A stretch of 64,000 nucleotides of DNA from a virus (IMGVR_UViG_3300029983_000007:62001-126000), one strand, 5' to 3'; positions 40,468 to 48,464 are shown, counted from the first letter of the stretch. Made by a program: numbers and translations. Notes: generated by a model not told the origin, from the letters alone.

Positions 40468-40953
40468 TTAATTTTTCTTGGAGAGTAGAGATGTTATATC
40501 ACTAATAAACTTATCAGAATGTTTTGGATTCATATTTTCAACAATTGAAAAATTACCATTCCCTTTTACTTTTATTCCTTCTGTGATTTTTCTAAGTTCT
40601 GGCTTAGTTGAATAGTATTTCAATAAACTATTAACAAATTCATTAATATTCATTTTTAATTTTTCATTGTACTTAACAATGTGTAATTGATTATCTTTCT
40701 TTCTGATAAAATAATCAGTATCAGAATATTTATTTTTAATTGTTTCAAGTATATCAGTTATATTACCGTTATTGAATTTGATAATTCTTTCTTCTAATAT
40801 TTCAATTGTTGAAGTAGAATCATCTTTAGGAGTCAATAAAACTTCTTCTTTTATAGGTTCATCTTCAATATAAGTATTAATTGAAATTTTAGATTCAGTA
40901 GGTATGTTTTGTACATTTAATGTATCAAAATCACTATAGCGTTTTATTGGCAT
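40468..40953 (-). CDS. hypothetical protein, 161 aa, relative of 54902-55306
   Basis: Starts MPIKRYSDFDTLNVQNIPTE (a CTS-like beginning). Its C-terminal half (DYFIRKKDNQLHIVKYNEKL, NINEFVNSLLKYY, VKGNGNFSIVENM) aligns with the protein at 54902-55306 (LWYILIEKDENELQCIKYNN, NLKVFIEELMEYH, IEGNQIFSIIKGI). Probable structural protein. Role unknown. Confidence 0.77.
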   Translation of the reverse strand: MPIKRYSDFDTLNVQNIPTESKISINTYIEDEPIKEEVLLTPKDDSTSTIEILEERIIKFNNGNITDILETIKNKYSDTDYFIRKKDNQLHIVKYNEKLKMNINEFVNSLLKYYSTKPELRKITEGIKVKGNGNFSIVENMNPKHSDKFISDITSLLSKKN

Positions 40954-40984
40954 ATTTTTTTATTAATTTTATATTAATTTATAT

Positions 40985-40994
40985 TATATATTAA
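40985..40994 (-). promoter_or_regulatory. TTAATATATA box (putative late promoter)
   Basis: Leftward TTAATATATA, 31 bases before the ATG at 40953. Confidence 0.5.
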
Positions 40995-41073
40995 TAAATT
41001 AAAGTCATTTTATTTTTATTGACAAATAAATGTTATTTGTAGTTAAATAAATACCTTATTCATTCAAATTGTA

Positions 41074-41103
41074 TTGTATATTTATGATAATGTTGTATCT
41101 TTG
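41074..41103 (+). promoter_or_regulatory. Bacteroidota-type promoter, rightward
   Basis: TTG (41074-41076), exactly 19 bases, TATCTTTG (41096-41103). It is about 110 bases before the ATG at 41214, giving a long leader with no visible gene. Confidence 0.65.
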
Positions 41104-41213
41104 TATTCAAATTAATTGAAATGATGAAAGAATAAATTAAAATAGACTGAATTTGCACTACAATATGACGGAGATTATTCATTTAAAGTATTTAAAATTT
41201 AATAAAAAACATT

Positions 41214-41528
41214 ATGAACTTGGAACAAATCGAATTTAAAACAATTGAAGATTTTGATAGTATTAAAAATTCAAAATTTTATGACATTCTTAAAGATTTT
41301 GATATTCTCAAAATGACATCTGAACAGGAAGAAGAACTTAAGATTTTTATTCTTAGTTTATCTGATGAAGAAATTGACTCTGTTATGATTAAAATTATTG
41401 ATGATGATTATTGTAATTGTTCCACTATTTATGAGCACAAAAAAAATAAAAAGATGAAAGAATTCTTATCAGATTTAAGATTTGAAAAAATTTTAGAAAG
41501 AATATTATATGTACCTAAGAATTATTAA
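41214..41528 (+). CDS. hypothetical acidic protein, 104 aa
   Basis: Starts MNLEQIEFKTIEDFDSIKNS. Acidic and helical throughout with a short basic end (VPKNY). Between its own promoter and a strong terminator, so it is a single-gene unit. Function unknown. Confidence 0.76.
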   Translation: MNLEQIEFKTIEDFDSIKNSKFYDILKDFDILKMTSEQEEELKIFILSLSDEEIDSVMIKIIDDDYCNCSTIYEHKKNKKMKEFLSDLRFEKILERILYVPKNY

Positions 41529-41544
41529 ATATTAATAAATTCGC

Positions 41545-41584
41545 AAAAAAAAAGATTATTACTATTAAGTAATAATCTTTTTTT
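41545..41584. terminator. bidirectional terminator
   Basis: A-rich stretch, GATTATTACT/AGTAATAATC hairpin, T-run, between the convergent genes ending at 41528 and 41598. Confidence 0.85.
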
Positions 41585-41597
41585 GTTTAAAAATTAA

Positions 41598-42110
41598 TTA
41601 GATTTCTTGTGCTGGAACTTGTGCAGCAGCAGATTGAGCACTTGGTTGAATAGTTGCCTGAACTTGTGCCTGAGCACTACCTGCAGGTTGAGCTTGTGCT
41701 GTACCTGGCTGAACTTGTGCTTGTGCCTGTGCTCCTTGTGCTGGCTGAACTTGTGATTCATCACCATACTCATCTTGTGCACCTTGTGCCTGTGGTTGTG
41801 CTTGAACTGGTCCTTTATCAGATCCTGTTACTATTTCAACTGGAAGATTTTCAATATTCAAATAGTTTTCATTAGCCCATTGTACTAATCTTTCAGCTAA
41901 TCTTTTTTCACCCATTTCTGCTCTCAAATCTTTTCCTGTACTTTCTTTAACTTTCTTAATGAATGAGCCAACTAAAGATTTTGGAAGATCGACATCAACA
42001 CTTACACGATAAAAATCGTCAATTGCGTCTACCATTTCATTTACTGCTGATACTTGTGTTGTAGATTTCTTACCTTTGAAATCATTTAAACTTAAAATAT
42101 TTTTTGTCAT
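41598..42110 (-). CDS. putative head-core protein with Gln/Ala/Pro-rich tail
   Basis: 170 residues. N-terminal MTKNILSLNDFKGKKSTTQV is like the LLSMDNF module of the protein at 33240. A folded helical part follows (FYRVSVDVDLPKSLVGSFIK to about residue 105), then a disordered tail of repeated AQ/QAQ/PAQ. Two TTAATATATA boxes lie upstream. The look is that of a scaffold or internal head protein. Confidence 0.76.
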   Translation of the reverse strand: MTKNILSLNDFKGKKSTTQVSAVNEMVDAIDDFYRVSVDVDLPKSLVGSFIKKVKESTGKDLRAEMGEKRLAERLVQWANENYLNIENLPVEIVTGSDKGPVQAQPQAQGAQDEYGDESQVQPAQGAQAQAQVQPGTAQAQPAGSAQAQVQATIQPSAQSAAAQVPAQEI

Positions 42111-42150
42111 TTTTTCAATATTATTTTTTTTGTATATTAATTTTGTATAT

Positions 42151-42160
42151 TATATATTAA
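42151..42160 (-). promoter_or_regulatory. TTAATATATA box (putative late promoter)
   Basis: Leftward TTAATATATA, 40 bases before the ATG at 42110. A second copy lies at 42189-42198. Confidence 0.5.
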
Positions 42161-42188
42161 AATTCATATGTTCATTTTTATTCAATCA

Positions 42189-42198
42189 TATATATTAA
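42189..42198 (-). promoter_or_regulatory. TTAATATATA box, second copy
   Basis: Leftward TTAATATATA, 38 bases behind the copy at 42151. Confidence 0.4.
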
Positions 42199-42291
42199 AT
42201 AAAAAATATGAATTTTTGTATTTTTACTAATTATTATTTATTAAACTTTAAATGAAAATTTTTATAAATAAATTAAATTAAATTAGAAAAC

Positions 42292-42795
42292 ATGAAAATA
42301 AATATAATTGTAGCAGTATCAGAAAATTGGGTAATTGGAAAAGATAATAAATTATTATGGAGATTGAGTAACGATCTTAAAAAATTCAAAGAATTAACAT
42401 TAAATAAGCCTATTATTATGGGTGACAAAACTTTTTATTCTTTACCAAAAGGAGCATTACCAAATAGAACTAACATTATTTTGACATTAGACAAGAGTTT
42501 TAATGAACCTGATACTATTCCAGTATATTCAATAGAAGATGCTTTAAAAACAGCCGAGATGTATGGTGATGATGTGTTTATAACAGGAGGAGGAAGTATA
42601 TATAAACAATTCTTAGATATATCAGATACTGTGTATTTAACTGTAGTTCATACAATTATAGATGGAGATACTATATTTCCAGAACTTGATGATAAATGGA
42701 TTTGTATATCAGAAGAATTTAAATCAAAAGATGAAAAGAATGATTATGACCATACTTATAAAATATATAATAAAAAATATGATAATGTTAAATAA
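42292..42795 (+). CDS. folA: dihydrofolate reductase
   Basis: 167 residues of typical DHFR length. INIIVAVSENWVIGKDNKLLWRLSNDLKKFKELT holds the substrate loop, KPIIMGDKTFYSLP the cofactor strand, and VFITGGGSIYKQFL the GG(x)-binding loop. The usual acidic residue in 'LPW...D' is Asp in RLSNDLKKF. It reduces dihydrofolate with NADPH for viral thymidylate synthesis. The thymidylate synthase is not in this window. Confidence 0.95.
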   Translation: MKINIIVAVSENWVIGKDNKLLWRLSNDLKKFKELTLNKPIIMGDKTFYSLPKGALPNRTNIILTLDKSFNEPDTIPVYSIEDALKTAEMYGDDVFITGGGSIYKQFLDISDTVYLTVVHTIIDGDTIFPELDDKWICISEEFKSKDEKNDYDHTYKIYNKKYDNVK

Positions 42796-42850
42796 TATAT
42801 AAAATAACAAATCATAAAATTAACAATCAAACAAAAAATAATTAAAATAA

Positions 42851-44191
42851 ATGGCTAAAAAAGAAAAAAGTGATAAAATATTTGTACTTGATACAAGTGT
42901 AATACTTTATGATCACAATGCAATTTACAATTTTGAAGAAAATGATGTTGCAATTCCTATTACAGTATTCGAAGAATTAGATGATTTCAAAAAGGGTAAT
43001 GACACAATTAATTATGAGGCAAGAGAATTTATTAGAAAAACAGATAAATTAGCATCTAAATGTAATTTGAGCGATTGGATTCCTATTGGTAAAGGAAAAG
43101 GTAGAGTTAAGGTTGTGATGAATGAAACAACTGGAACAACTGATGCTTGTTTAGTTTTTAAATCTACAAAGCCAGATCATTTAATTTTAAATACTGCGTT
43201 GTCATTGGTAGAAGAATATCCTGACAAAAAGATTATACTTGTATCAAAAGATATAAATTTAAGATTGAAAGCTAAATCTTTAAATGTTAATTCTGAAGAT
43301 TATTTAACAGGTAAAATTAAAGATACTGATAAATTATTTACAGGTAGATCAACAATTGAATTAGATACAGATGATATAATTACTAAACTATATCAAGATA
43401 ATGTTTGTACACCACAAGAACTTGGTATTACAGATTTATTAAATAATAAATATTTAATTATTAAATCATCTATTTCTGCTGCATCAGCTTTAGCATATTA
43501 TAATTCATCAAAACAGCAAGTGGAAAGAATAGATAAAGAAACATGTTATAAAATAACACCAAGAAATTCTGAACAAGTATTTGCGTTACATGCATTATTA
43601 AATCCTGATGTTAAATTAGTATCATTACAAGGAGTTGCAGGAACAGGAAAAACATTGTTAGCTTTGGCTGCTGCACTTAGTCAGAAGAGAAATTTTAAAC
43701 AAATATTTTTGGCGAGACCAATTGTGCCATTAAGTGGAAAAGACATAGGCTATCTTCCTGGCGATGTTGATCAGAAGACATCAGTGTACATGATGCCTCT
43801 GTTCGATAATCTAAAATTTATACAAAGTCAGTTTAAAGATACTGATAAGGAATATAAATTCATTCAAGATTGTATTAAAGACGAAAAAGTAATAATAACT
43901 CCTTTGACATATATTCGTGGACGTAGTATTTCAAATGTTTTTTTTATTGTTGACGAATCTCAGAACCTTACTCCTCATGAAATAAAAACTATTATAACAA
44001 GAGCAGGAGAAGGTACAAAGATTGTGTTCACTGGAGATATAAATCAGATCGACACACCTTATTTAGATGCTCAAAGTAATGGATTATCACATTTAATTGC
44101 TAAAATAAAAGGACAACCTATTTATTCTCATGTGACTCTTGAAAAAGGAGAACGTTCTGAATTAGCAAATATTGCAAATGAATTACTTTAA
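42851..44191 (+). CDS. phoH: PIN-PhoH fusion (YlaK/PhoH2-like) ATPase
   Basis: 446 residues. An N-terminal PIN nuclease domain (KIFVLDTSVILYDHNAIYNF, with acidic residues at VFEELDDFK and TTDACLVF) precedes a C-terminal PhoH ATPase: Walker A VSLQGVAGTGKTLLALAA, Walker B SNVFFIVDESQNL, and IVFTGDINQIDTPYLD. Such PhoH2-type fusions are proposed RNA helicase-nucleases. PhoH genes are frequent in large myoviruses. It follows DHFR in a rightward pair. Confidence 0.93.
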   Translation: MAKKEKSDKIFVLDTSVILYDHNAIYNFEENDVAIPITVFEELDDFKKGNDTINYEAREFIRKTDKLASKCNLSDWIPIGKGKGRVKVVMNETTGTTDACLVFKSTKPDHLILNTALSLVEEYPDKKIILVSKDINLRLKAKSLNVNSEDYLTGKIKDTDKLFTGRSTIELDTDDIITKLYQDNVCTPQELGITDLLNNKYLIIKSSISAASALAYYNSSKQQVERIDKETCYKITPRNSEQVFALHALLNPDVKLVSLQGVAGTGKTLLALAAALSQKRNFKQIFLARPIVPLSGKDIGYLPGDVDQKTSVYMMPLFDNLKFIQSQFKDTDKEYKFIQDCIKDEKVIITPLTYIRGRSISNVFFIVDESQNLTPHEIKTIITRAGEGTKIVFTGDINQIDTPYLDAQSNGLSHLIAKIKGQPIYSHVTLEKGERSELANIANELL

Positions 44192-44218
44192 TCTATCCCT
44201 TTTAAAATTATTATAAAC

Positions 44219-44251
44219 TAAAAAAGCTACTCATTATGAGTAGCTTTTTTT
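44219..44251. terminator. bidirectional terminator
   Basis: AAAAAGCTACTCA/TGAGTAGCTTTTT between the convergent phoH gene and the gene at 44250. Confidence 0.87.
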
Positions 44252-44924
44252 ATTCCTTTTTTTCTTTTTTAAGTTTAACTGCATCTTTTATGCTAAATTT
44301 CTTTATTACCATTGGTTCATCTACTGATTCTACATAAACATCTCTACCATTTATTCTATTGACATATCCTTTAACTATATCATTATCAATAAATACACCA
44401 GCATTTAGTATAGGTCTTTCTTTTGGTGTTTGTGGGTCAATAATATTAAAGTCTGAAATCTTCTTTATTTCTTGTGCTTTAACTGCTCCAATACCAAAAA
44501 GAGGATTTGATTTGTATTCTTTTTCTTGACCTAACATTGTATATTTAGGCATTTCATTAGACTCTTTTACCACATCTTTTGCAACATCTGTTCTTTTAGT
44601 TTTTGTAGATTCTAAATCTTTCCAATTTTCATCAAAATCTTTAAATTTCAAAACATTTTTTATATCTTTCATATTACTATATTTATTTTCTTTTACTGTT
44701 TTATTTACTAATTTAGATTTGAATGCTATAGTTTGTAGTTTACTATCTTTAGCAGCAAATTCTTCCCAACTACTGATATGATTATCAACAGGATTTCCTA
44801 TATATTGAAGATTTGGTATACCTTTATTCAATCTATCATTTGTTGTTAAATCTCCAATGTCTTTTCCTTTTGTTTCTTTTCTTAACTTTTTTAATTGTTT
44901 AATTGTAGTATCTCTGGGTAACAT
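44250..44924 (-). CDS. putative structural protein with TKRTDVAKD module, 224 aa
   Basis: Starts MLPRDTTIKQLKKLRKETKG. The middle contains MKDIKNVLKFKDFDENWKDL followed by KTKRTDVAKDVV, the module present twice in the protein at 33240. The C-terminal part is beta-rich (ILNAGVFIDNDIVKGYVNRI) with a Lys-rich end. It may be a head or prohead protein with an internal targeting or cleavage module. Confidence 0.78.
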   Translation of the reverse strand: MLPRDTTIKQLKKLRKETKGKDIGDLTTNDRLNKGIPNLQYIGNPVDNHISSWEEFAAKDSKLQTIAFKSKLVNKTVKENKYSNMKDIKNVLKFKDFDENWKDLESTKTKRTDVAKDVVKESNEMPKYTMLGQEKEYKSNPLFGIGAVKAQEIKKISDFNIIDPQTPKERPILNAGVFIDNDIVKGYVNRINGRDVYVESVDEPMVIKKFSIKDAVKLKKEKKE

Positions 44925-44945
44925 ATTAATTAGTTATTTTTTATG

Positions 44946-44955
44946 TATATATTAA
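44946..44955 (-). promoter_or_regulatory. TTAATATATA box (putative late promoter)
   Basis: Leftward TTAATATATA, 21 bases before the ATG at 44924. Confidence 0.5.
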
Positions 44956-44980
44956 ATATCATTTTCCGTTTTTTTATATA

Positions 44981-45015
44981 AAAAAATGTTGTGAAAATTA
45001 ATCCACAACATTTTT
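44981..45015. terminator. terminator
   Basis: AAAATGTTGTG/CACAACATTTTT hairpin that overlaps the stop codon of the leftward gene at 44998. Confidence 0.75.
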
Positions 45016-45525
45016 ATTTTCTTTATTCATTTTTTCTAATAATTCAAGAATTTTTGTTTTCTCTGTGAAGGTTTGAATTTTTTCATCTGAAATTTCTAAC
45101 GGTATAAAATGTAAAACTATTTCACCTCCTGCCAATTTATGTAATTTACCTTCAACAGTATGCCAATCTAAAATTCTATGTATTCCTTTTATAGGTGGAA
45201 TAACATTAACATTTTTTGAAATTTTAATAGCATGTTTTTTGAGTCTTTTATAAATTTCAATGCTAGGTGTTCCTTGATTGCTAATAACTCCAATCTCTTT
45301 ACCATTCTCATCAAATAGTTTAGAATAAACAGTAAAATCAATATTACAACGTGTTACTGTATATCCAAGTTCTATACATATATCTTCCATGAATCCAACA
45401 TTAAATATATCGCTTATTACATAGTAAGCTATTATACCATATTTTTCAATTATTGGATTTTTAATGTTGTTGTTTTTTTCTATGAATTCTTCTTTTGTCA
45501 TTTTGATATTTTTACCAACAGTCAT
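44998..45525 (-). CDS. hypothetical protein, 175 aa
   Basis: Starts MTVGKNIKMTKEEFIEKNNN (an internal ATG at 45501 is a possible start). Mixed alpha/beta with GVISNQGTPSIEIYKRLKKH and WHTVEGKLHKLAGGEIVLHF. No recognised domain. Overlaps the upstream small gene by 14 bases. Confidence 0.76.
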   Translation of the reverse strand: MTVGKNIKMTKEEFIEKNNNIKNPIIEKYGIIAYYVISDIFNVGFMEDICIELGYTVTRCNIDFTVYSKLFDENGKEIGVISNQGTPSIEIYKRLKKHAIKISKNVNVIPPIKGIHRILDWHTVEGKLHKLAGGEIVLHFIPLEISDEKIQTFTEKTKILELLEKMNKENKNVVD

Positions 45526-45718
45526 AATCAGTTATATTTTTTTCTTCTTTAAGATAATTATCTATTATAGTTACTGCTGTTGCTATTCCTGTTGGAGTAA
45601 ATCTATAACTAAATCTACCACCTATTCCTGTTTGTGGAGATTTTTTTATTTTTTTTTGTTTTTCCATCCACTCATTTGCGGATTTTTCTTCTTTCTCTGT
45701 TAAATCAAATTTAATCAT
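45512..45718 (-). CDS. hypothetical protein, 68 aa
   Basis: From the ATG at 45718 it reads MIKFDLTEKEEKSANEWMEK. A second ATG at 45730 would overlap the transporter stop. Contains GGRFSYRFTPTGIATAVTII and ends YDCW. It belongs to the transporter operon. Function unknown. Confidence 0.74.
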   Translation of the reverse strand: MIKFDLTEKEEKSANEWMEKQKKIKKSPQTGIGGRFSYRFTPTGIATAVTIIDNYLKEEKNITDYDCW

Positions 45719-45722
45719 ATTT

Positions 45723-46592
45723 TTAATCATTTGGTTCTATGTGAATATAAATTTCACTTCTCTTTATTTTATTTTTTATTTCATTCTCAATTTTATCACA
45801 GACAGAATGAGCTTCTAATAAAGTTAATTCAGAATTTAAATGTAAGTCAAATTTTATAAATGTATCTGCACCTGAGCTTCTAACTTTTAAATCATGAAAT
45901 AGTTTTACATCTTCACAACTATTTAATATATCTACTATAATATCACTCACACCTACTGGTGCTTTATCTAACAGAACATCAATTGCATTTTTAGCTAATC
46001 TATAAGAAACTAATATAATTATAAAGGCAACACCTAATGCAGCAACAGAATCAGCCCAATAAACATTAAAATTTATAAGAATCAAACCAACTAATACAAC
46101 ACATGAACTCCATATATCTGTTTTAAAATGAATAGAATCTGCTTCTAATGCTTGACTGTTATATTTTTTTGCTACTTTTTTTAACATTCTTGAACGATTT
46201 ATATCAATTATAATAGATGATATAATAACCACATAACTCCATATAGTTACTTCAACATCAAAATCGTTAGAAATTAATTTTGATAATGATTCTGAAATTA
46301 TCCAAATGCTTGTAACACCTAATAACATTGCTTCTGCAAATGCTGATAAATTCTCTACTTTACCGTGCCCATAATTATGTTTATAATCTGCAGGTTTATC
46401 TGATACTCTAACAGAAAAATATGTAATAATAGCAGCAACCATATCCAATGTTGAATGTAATGCTTCTGATAATATTCCTAAACTGCCTGTCATCAATCCA
46501 ATTATAAGCTTGAATAATGTCAATGCTCCTGATGCAATAACAGATAAAAAAGCTGCTTTCTTTTTTTCAGTTGTGTCTAATTTTTGTTCCAT
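45723..46592 (-). CDS. cation diffusion facilitator (CDF) metal efflux transporter
   Basis: 289 residues. Six membrane segments in CDF order. HSTLDM (HxxxD, helix II), YGHGKVENLSAF and ADSIHFKTDIWSS (helix V HxxxD) are the metal-site motifs. A C-terminal cytoplasmic domain ends SEIYIHIEPND with conserved His. CDF proteins export Zn, Fe, Co or Mn by proton antiport. This is an unusual auxiliary metabolic gene for a virus. Neighbours are small unknown genes. Confidence 0.93.
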   Translation of the reverse strand: MEQKLDTTEKKKAAFLSVIASGALTLFKLIIGLMTGSLGILSEALHSTLDMVAAIITYFSVRVSDKPADYKHNYGHGKVENLSAFAEAMLLGVTSIWIISESLSKLISNDFDVEVTIWSYVVIISSIIIDINRSRMLKKVAKKYNSQALEADSIHFKTDIWSSCVVLVGLILINFNVYWADSVAALGVAFIIILVSYRLAKNAIDVLLDKAPVGVSDIIVDILNSCEDVKLFHDLKVRSSGADTFIKFDLHLNSELTLLEAHSVCDKIENEIKNKIKRSEIYIHIEPND

Positions 46593-46603
46593 TTTTCTTA
46601 TAA

Positions 46604-46846
46604 TTAATTTACTTCACTAAGAGTTTTGAGTTTTTGTTTACGAATCATTTTTTTTACAAATAAATGATAATCATATAGTTTTATTGATATTTTAATATTT
46701 CTATATTTTGCCAATTCCATATCAAAATACTTTACTGTGTAGCAAGCTACTTCATCAGAGTAAGAGTGTATTTTTATATCTTCTATTGTATTTTCCCCTA
46801 ATGCATTTATAGATAATAAATAACTCTTTACTGTTGGATTTTTCAT
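46604..46846 (-). CDS. hypothetical protein, 80 aa
   Basis: Starts MKNPTVKSYLLSINALGENT and ends MIRKQKLKTLSEVN, close to the shared tail. Beta-rich body. It overlaps the upstream gene by 4 bases. Confidence 0.74.
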   Translation of the reverse strand: MKNPTVKSYLLSINALGENTIEDIKIHSYSDEVACYTVKYFDMELAKYRNIKISIKLYDYHLFVKKMIRKQKLKTLSEVN

Positions 46847-47259
46847 GGTTTTAGTTTACCTATTGTTTCAATTTTTATATTAATTAATGATACTAATCTA
46901 TTTATTTCTTGTGAATGTATACCTCCCTGTGACATAGTCCACATTTTTTTTATTTCTACATCAAACAAATCTTTCAATTCTTTAACTGTATCAGTATCAT
47001 TTATCAAAGATTCAACTTTATCACGATAATCAAAAAATACATCACTTTTTCTACTTATATTAAATGAAAATGTTATTAAAATTGAAAACATAAATGACAA
47101 ACCAACAGAGAATTTCAACATAACATTATGAATCCTAATATCATCATTAGGAATAACATAATAGAATAATAGATAACAAAAACTAACAAAAAATACAAAT
47201 GATAACACAAAAACAATCCATAAAGAACATGTATCAAAATACTTACTTAATGTTTTCAT
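46843..47259 (-). CDS. membrane protein with two helices, 138 aa
   Basis: I use the ATG at 47259 (MKTLSKYFDTCSLWIVF) instead of the non-ATG extension to 47301. Two membrane segments (about residues 10-32 and 46-66) precede a charged cytoplasmic part with coiled-coil character (DKVESLINDTDTVKELKDLF). Function unknown. Confidence 0.76.
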   Translation of the reverse strand: MKTLSKYFDTCSLWIVFVLSFVFFVSFCYLLFYYVIPNDDIRIHNVMLKFSVGLSFMFSILITFSFNISRKSDVFFDYRDKVESLINDTDTVKELKDLFDVEIKKMWTMSQGGIHSQEINRLVSLINIKIETIGKLKP

Positions 47260-47317
47260 AATTTTTATTTTTATAAGTGTAAATAATAAAGAATTGACCA
47301 CAATAAAATTGATATTT

Positions 47318-47650
47318 TCATAATCCTATGCTTATAAATAACATTATACAATTACTTTTAAAAATGCTAGAAAAAATACAATATGCATTTAAAAATTCAG
47401 CAAATTCAGATGTGATTTCCCTATATTTTATGTCAGCATCTTTTTGAGATATTTTTTTATCAAGTAATTTATTTTTTATATCAATCATTCTGATAGCAAG
47501 GCTAAATACTTTTTTAACCAATTTATCTGAAAAAACTCCAACAAATTCAAAAGTTTCCATTAATTTATTGAATGCTTTATAATTATCAATATTATTCTCG
47601 TTTATCCAAGAATTTTCTAAGTCATATCCATATTCTGATTTCATGCTCAT
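47318..47650 (-). CDS. hypothetical protein, 110 aa
   Basis: The open frame reaches a TTG at 47680, but that lies inside the promoter -7 box (47678-47685), so I start at ATG 47650 (MSMKSEYGYDLENSWI). Helical, with a hydrophobic C-terminal stretch (AYCIFSSIFKSNCIMLFISIGL) that could be a membrane segment. Confidence 0.73.
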   Translation of the reverse strand: MSMKSEYGYDLENSWINENNIDNYKAFNKLMETFEFVGVFSDKLVKKVFSLAIRMIDIKNKLLDKKISQKDADIKYREITSEFAEFLNAYCIFSSIFKSNCIMLFISIGL

Positions 47651-47677
47651 TTTATTTAGTTTTTTATAATTATTGTA

Positions 47678-47685
47678 CAAAGATA
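47678..47685 (-). promoter_or_regulatory. Bacteroidota -7 promoter element
   Basis: Leftward TATCTTTG, 27 bases before the ATG at 47650. No TTG at the usual distance. Confidence 0.5.
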
Positions 47686-47688
47686 ATA

Positions 47689-47722
47689 AAAAAATGAGCT
47701 ATAATAATCTATAGCTCATTTT
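47689..47722. terminator. terminator
   Basis: AAAATGAGCTATA/TATAGCTCATTTT hairpin after the stop of the leftward gene at 47735. Confidence 0.8.
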
Positions 47723-47734
47723 ATTTTTAATGAT

Positions 47735-48025
47735 TTAATGTTTTTTGTGTTTATAATATAATTTTTTACTATATTTTTCTTCTTGTTTTTTTCTTTCTTC
47801 TAATTTTTTATTAATTTCATTATAAGTGTTATTGGATAATTTTTCCAAGTATTTCAACTTTTTCTTTCTATCTTCTTTTTTCCTTACTTGTGATTCGTAT
47901 TTTTCTATTATTTTAGCAGTAATAGAATCAATAATTACATAATTACCAGATCCGTTCAAATTTTTCTGGTGAATAATATTCGCAGCATTTAGTATTTTTT
48001 GATATAGTTCACTGTTTTTTGACAT
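47735..48025 (-). CDS. charged helical protein, 96 aa
   Basis: Starts MSKNSELYQKILNAANIIHQ. The C-terminal half is an unbroken Lys/Glu/Arg helix (KKEDRKKKLKYLEKLSNNTY...), ending KLYYKHKKH. Function unknown. Confidence 0.73.
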   Translation of the reverse strand: MSKNSELYQKILNAANIIHQKNLNGSGNYVIIDSITAKIIEKYESQVRKKEDRKKKLKYLEKLSNNTYNEINKKLEERKKQEEKYSKKLYYKHKKH

Positions 48026-48039
48026 GTTACATTTTTAAT

Positions 48040-48067
48040 AAAAAAAGTCTCATAAAGAGACTTTTTA
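48040..48067. terminator. terminator after the tRNA
   Basis: AAAAAAGTCTC/GAGACTTTTT, immediately downstream of the leftward tRNA. Confidence 0.8.
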
Positions 48068-48071
48068 TTTG

Positions 48072-48140
48072 AGCAAGAGGTCTGATTTGAACAGAATCTT
48101 TTTACTGGAAGTAAAAAGCATTAACATATGCTACCTCTGC
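48072..48140 (-). tRNA. probable tRNA-Gly (anticodon UCC)
   Basis: Leftward cloverleaf: GCAGAGG acceptor strand, D-stem GCAT/ATGC, anticodon stem TTTTA/TAAAA with loop CTTCCAG (anticodon TCC), T-loop TTCAAAT matching TTCRANY, and 3' strand ending CTCTTGC with discriminator T as in tRNA-Gly. No CCA is encoded. The acceptor has a mismatch and two wobbles, or one bulged T if re-aligned, and the D-loop is short. It is therefore divergent or slightly decayed. It would read GGA, the glycine codon repeated through the collagen-like fibre gene. Confidence 0.6.
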
Positions 48141-48311
48141 ATTTTAATAATATAGTAATAAAAAAAATTATAGTTTATAAATTATATATAAATTTTAAAT
48201 TACCAGAATCAAAAATTCTATATATTTTTCTATCTAACATAATTTGTCAATTAATTGGTATCAAAAAATTAATAAATACCACCTTTTTATTTTTATATAT
48301 AAAAATAAAAA

Positions 48312-48464
48312 ATGAAAAACAAATCAAAAATTTCGATATCATTAAAAAATGAATTGATAGATTATTTAAATGACTTGAGTTTAAATAAATCTAAATTTAT
48401 AGAAAAATTAATAGAAGAGTATAAAATAATAAAAATAAATAATGATAATAACAAAAAAAGTTAA
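48312..48464 (+). CDS. ribbon-helix-helix DNA-binding protein, 50 aa
   Basis: Starts MKNKSKISISLKNELIDYLN and contains LNKSKFIEKLIEEYK, the strand-helix-helix of RHH repressors. It overlaps the endonuclease gene by 23 bases. It is the second RHH-endonuclease pair of the window, so it probably regulates the mobile unit. Confidence 0.75.
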   Translation: MKNKSKISISLKNELIDYLNDLSLNKSKFIEKLIEEYKIIKINNDNNKKS

